Shown here one piece after another: positions 60,728 through 64,000 of a stretch of DNA of 64,000 nt (the first letter of the stretch is position 1; each line of letters starts with the position of its first letter). A program made the translations under genes and the position numbers. Location of the stretch: positions 42,565-106,564 of the forward strand of contig KB302576.1 in NCBI GenBank assembly GCA_000328365.1, given 5' to 3'. This DNA comes from Capitella teleta (taxonomy: Eukaryota > Annelida > Polychaeta > Capitellidae). The notes beneath the pieces are model-generated. The model searched no databases. It saw nothing but the letters and a program-made list of their open reading frames with translations, and was not told the origin of the DNA.

Positions 60728-62669
60728 GTTCAACTTAAGTTGAGACATGAAACTTTCTTTGGATCAATAATTCGATAACTCCTCCTTTTTCCATCCGTCG
60801 CTCACTGGGTCGTCTTCGTGTTTTGACTGAAGGAGCTTTATATTTATACACAGAAGAAAAAACTCACTGAGGCGTTGTAAGCATGTTCACCAGTGGTTGG
60901 CTCCAGCCGGTTTAAAATACCAACCTGCTCTGTGAACAGGTAAGTGAGCAGTTTGTTTACAAAGGTTGGCTTGAGTTTTTAGGAATGTTGAGTTAGTTTG
61001 GGATTTGTGGAACAAGTTGCTGTGCGATTCAACTGTTTTAGAGGCTCAAGGTAATTCTTCAGGTAGCTAGAGTACTGCTACTTCACTCTATTATATACAA
61101 CTGCTGGAGTGTGTCTACCTGTGTTACGTACACTGACACCTTCCTATTGCGATACCATCAGTGGATATACATATGCTAACACAGCAATGCTAATTTTCAC
61201 CCGAGAGCTACGTGTACACTTGAACTTTGATACATCACTTTAACAATGCACACCATTCATATAATATAACCGACATCAATGTATCCTGGTTATCTATCCA
61301 CTGAGATCATTGAGCGCAATTTTTCGTAGCTAGAGTTGTCCAATTCCCTTTTGTTTTACCTCTAAATAGGCCTTGACACAGAGAAATCTCAAACCCCCAA
61401 AGAGTCATTTACAAGTCACTTTCACTCTTTTGTCTTGTCATCTTTTGATAAGAGTGGCCTTGTGCACTCCTTAATTAACTGCGTCTTATGTTTTTGCTTA
61501 TGAAAGCTAATGATCAAAGTATGAGTTGCTCGCTGAATTAACCCTCGGTGGGTAGTATCAGTGAAACTATGCCAACCCTCCAGGGGTGCAAGGAAAGCCA
61601 CGTTCCTTGATATACGACGACACATAAAAATACGACTTTCTCAACGTAAATTATGGGCTGTACATCCCTTGGTAACTGAATTGAGTGAGTGCTTAACATG
61701 TTATAATCACAGATGTGTTGCGTTCATGGTGTCCGGGGCACCCTGTTGACCTCATTATCAATAAAATCGTGCATTAATAGAGGATAAGAGTGTAGCTTCC
61801 CGACAGGAAAGTCAGGAGGATTTACGAGTTGAAACCCAATCCCTTTTTTAACGGCCCGTGAGGGATCATTACTCACGCCTAATGCAATAAGAGTCCCGCT
61901 TATTGTAACCTATATGCCCCTTCTATTTCTAGAGTTACTACGCATTAAATTTGTAATTAGCAGGAGAAAAGGGATATGTTGTTTAAGATCTAGGTTAAGT
62001 GTGGATGCGAGATCGGTGGTTCCATTCTTGGAGCAGATGATGTAATTAAACTACAACCGACGACAGACAATTGTTATCACATCAATGGACAGCAGACTGA
62101 CACAATTAAGTGTCCATTATGTTGACGGTCTGTAGTCATAAAATTTAGTACCAGGCCAGCTAAAAATAGCCCAAGACTAGACGCAAATATGGCCCTTTAA
62201 TGTATGGTTAAACCTTCCTCAATTCAAAGTTTTAAATGACACGGTATCTGACCAATTCTGTCAAATATATAATCCTAGGACAACACGAACTGTTGTTATA
62301 ATCGTTACATTACCATGCATAGAGATTAGCTGAGACTAATACACGTAATTAAAATACAATTAATTTTTTTTAGTATACCAGCAAATGTTAATTAACCTAA
62401 AATTGATATATGCATATATTTTATACAATCATTATTTCGGTGTCAAAGTTAAGTTTTTGTACAAGTAGCAATTAGAGCGGAATAGCTGAGTGAGCGCCTC
62501 CCTTTAATGGCATTGCTGTGAATACTGCTAAATTAGAATTTCGCAGAATACATCAGATATAAAATAGATTTCCTCATGATTCTTCCTGCTCGTTTCTGAC
62601 ACTGCACCGAAAAGACCCCATTTGTGCAGTGGTATCAGAGGTTTATATCTTAATTCATTTCCATTTCAG
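60728..62669. other. Intergenic DNA and probable 5' intron of the TMEM72-like gene
   Basis: A TTTCCATTTCAG acceptor at 62658-62669 implies an upstream 5' UTR exon of the next gene, not located. Nothing else recognised. Confidence 0.5.
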
Positions 62670-62730
62670 AATGATGTCATGAAGAAGCACATTTGAACCA
62701 AGAAGCCGCTGCAACAATATACTGAACAAG
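62670..62730 (+). promoter_or_regulatory. 5' UTR of the TMEM72-like gene with short uORFs
   Basis: Begins after the TTTCAG acceptor. It contains ATG ATG TCA TGA (62671-62682) and a second tiny uORF (ATG AAG AAG CAC ATT TGA, 62679-62696). These could dampen translation. Confidence 0.4.
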
Positions 62731-63898
62731 ATGTCGGCTCCGGAGCCAAATAATTATGGAGCAACAGCGGTTAGTACCGAGCAGCAACAAGGAGTAGAAG
62801 AACAAGGAGTAGGAGAACGAAGGATTGATGAAGAAGTTGAGGAAGACCAAAGACATTGGTTCTTCAGACACAGCACCGCAATTGCCCATATCTGGGGAGT
62901 TCTCACTTTAGTAGGTGAGTTAATGAGTGACCGGTTAACAATGGCTTTGTTTGATTTCATTAAAGGTCTGTGGTATTGCACAGTGGACTTACTGAAGAAT
63001 AGAAATGATCACACTTACACACCATACTATACATTGTAAGTATGTGAATCGTATAATAATATTAAGTTTGACACCAGCCATTTACGAATTCTTTTCCAAT
63101 GCAACCAATCTGATTTGATTTGCAAATGTTGGATAAATGCAATTAATATCATTGATCTTATCATCATTATTATTACTGAGATTCTATGTTCACAGAGTGG
63201 CTGCCATCATCGTCAGCTTCTTTGAATTCGTTTGGTTCATGAACAAAATCGTCTGTTGCAAGTATAAACAACCTTCCATGCTATATTTATGTTTCATGCT
63301 AAACTGATTTCCAATATAAAATTGGTGTTCAATATAAGATTGTGCTTCAATGCTTCTCTGGTTTTCCTTGTAGGGACAACGGACAGTGTTGCTGTGCTCT
63401 GTGGAGAATTATTGTCTGGGTTGACAACTGGAAGAAAGGGGTTTTATATTGCCTTGTGTCTATCCCGGAGTTCTTGAAGGGGTGGCATTCGTCACTGGCT
63501 GTCATTGCAGGTGATTCAATCTCCCATATTTCGAATTGATAATAATAAATAACACACAAAAAGAACTATCAAATCTAACTATCATAATTAATAATAACCA
63601 CAGAATAAATATTCCTTTCTTTGGGTACTTTTTCACAGGGATTCTGATCGTATTGTTAGCCGTGGTTTACTTCCTCAAGTCCTTTAAATCGTGCTCATGC
63701 ATCGCGAACAAAAAGAAAAAGAAAGAAGCAAAGATCAGAGAAGATCCCGAAGCGGCTCTTTTGAAGAACGACGCCCCCTCTCCTCCCCCAGAACCCCAGC
63801 GAAACGAGGCTGATGAAAGATGGCAGTCCATTGTCCAGACTAGTGAACCCGAGAACGAGGAAGGAGATGGGGAAGATAAAAAGGAGTCAATTAATTAA
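62731..63898 (+). CDS. TMEM72: Four-TM membrane protein, TMEM72-like
   Basis: Exons 62731-63035, 63196-63261, 63374-63510 and 63639-63898 join in phase to 255 aa. Splice sites: TT|GTAAGT, TTCACAG, AA|GTATAA, CTTGTAG, GCAG|GTGATT, TTTCACAG. An in-frame TGA at 62680-62682 in the same exon supports this ATG. Residues 1-42 are polar and acidic, with no signal peptide. TM1 is about 47-65, TM2 about 98-122 (VAAIIVSFFEFVWF), then a cysteine cluster (122-131, CC...CCC), TM3 about 145-158 and TM4 about 163-182, followed by a Lys-rich then acidic, Pro-rich cytoplasmic tail. The TM2 and TM3-TM4 pattern (WHSSLAVIAG...VVYFLK) recalls vertebrate TMEM72, whose function is poorly known. Alternative: a related unnamed four-TM family. 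A donor at 62915 was rejected because it needs a poor GAG acceptor. Confidence 0.65.
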
Positions 63899-63933
63899 TG
63901 AAGAATGTCAACCAAAGAGAATTTCAAACTCTA

Positions 63934-63939
63934 AATAAA
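63934..63939 (+). terminator. Possible polyadenylation signal of the TMEM72-like gene
   Basis: AATAAA 36-41 nt after the stop codon. Confidence 0.5.
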
Positions 63940-64000
63940 TTATTACATCGTAAATCGTCTTATTTAGTGTTCCATGATCATAATTATTTGCAAGTGTTGT

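Noticed and set aside
62731-62914. Alternative first exon end of the TMEM72-like gene at 62914
   Set aside because: Needs the poor acceptor CACAGAG; the GTAAGT donor at 63036 with TTCACAG gives the right phase and restores a TM1-TM2 region.

Overview
The window looks like nuclear DNA of a bilaterian animal, most likely a marine invertebrate. Genes are split by GT-AG introns, coding density is low, AT-rich intergenic DNA is full of microsatellites, and there are tRNA-derived SINEs and a Ty3/Gypsy-type retroelement fossil. The phylum cannot be fixed from sequence alone. A trissin-receptor-like GPCR, if that call is right, fits a lophotrochozoan or another invertebrate. A run of 50 N (30717-30766) marks an assembly gap.

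Three multi-exon genes are well supported. (1) A plasma-membrane Na+/Ca2+ exchanger (SLC8/NCX family) lies on the + strand. Its coding region runs from 8209 to 27317, with a probable 5' UTR exon ending at 5818. The large first coding exon carries the signal peptide, TM1-5, the alpha-1 repeat, CBD1 and most of CBD2. Small exons complete CBD2, the loop and the C-terminal membrane half. (2) A rhodopsin-family peptide GPCR lies on the minus strand (48189 down to 44965, three exons, 515 aa) and most resembles trissin receptors. (3) A four-TM protein resembling TMEM72 lies on the + strand (62731-63898, four exons, 255 aa).

The most interesting structure is inside the exchanger gene. Two adjacent exons (26401-26559 and 26659-26817) have the same length (159 nt) and the same phases. 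Each encodes a complete alternative TM6 plus the first half of TM7, up to the ion-coordinating Thr-Ser of the alpha-2 repeat; they are 36/52 identical. They look like mutually exclusive exons that would swap a gating helix and part of the transport site, rather than the regulatory loop where vertebrate NCX splicing is known. Upstream, two possible 3n cassette exons (42 nt basic, 39 nt acidic) fall where vertebrate NCX genes have their variable exons. One intron starts with a GC donor, and the same intron is a tandem repeat whose units each carry a copy of the 3' splice-site region.

Other content: three copies of one tRNA-derived SINE (one + and two minus), a diverged repeat shared by about 4.2 kb and 54.65 kb, two orphan mariner-like ends, a broken Ty3/Gypsy gag-protease fragment near 35.1-36.3 kb, hairpin repeats at 31.4 and 31.75 kb, a 28-bp tandem repeat at 19.35 kb, and many simple repeats. 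Three open frames (39191, 57497, 60372) read like possible exons of unrecognised genes. Their function is unknown.
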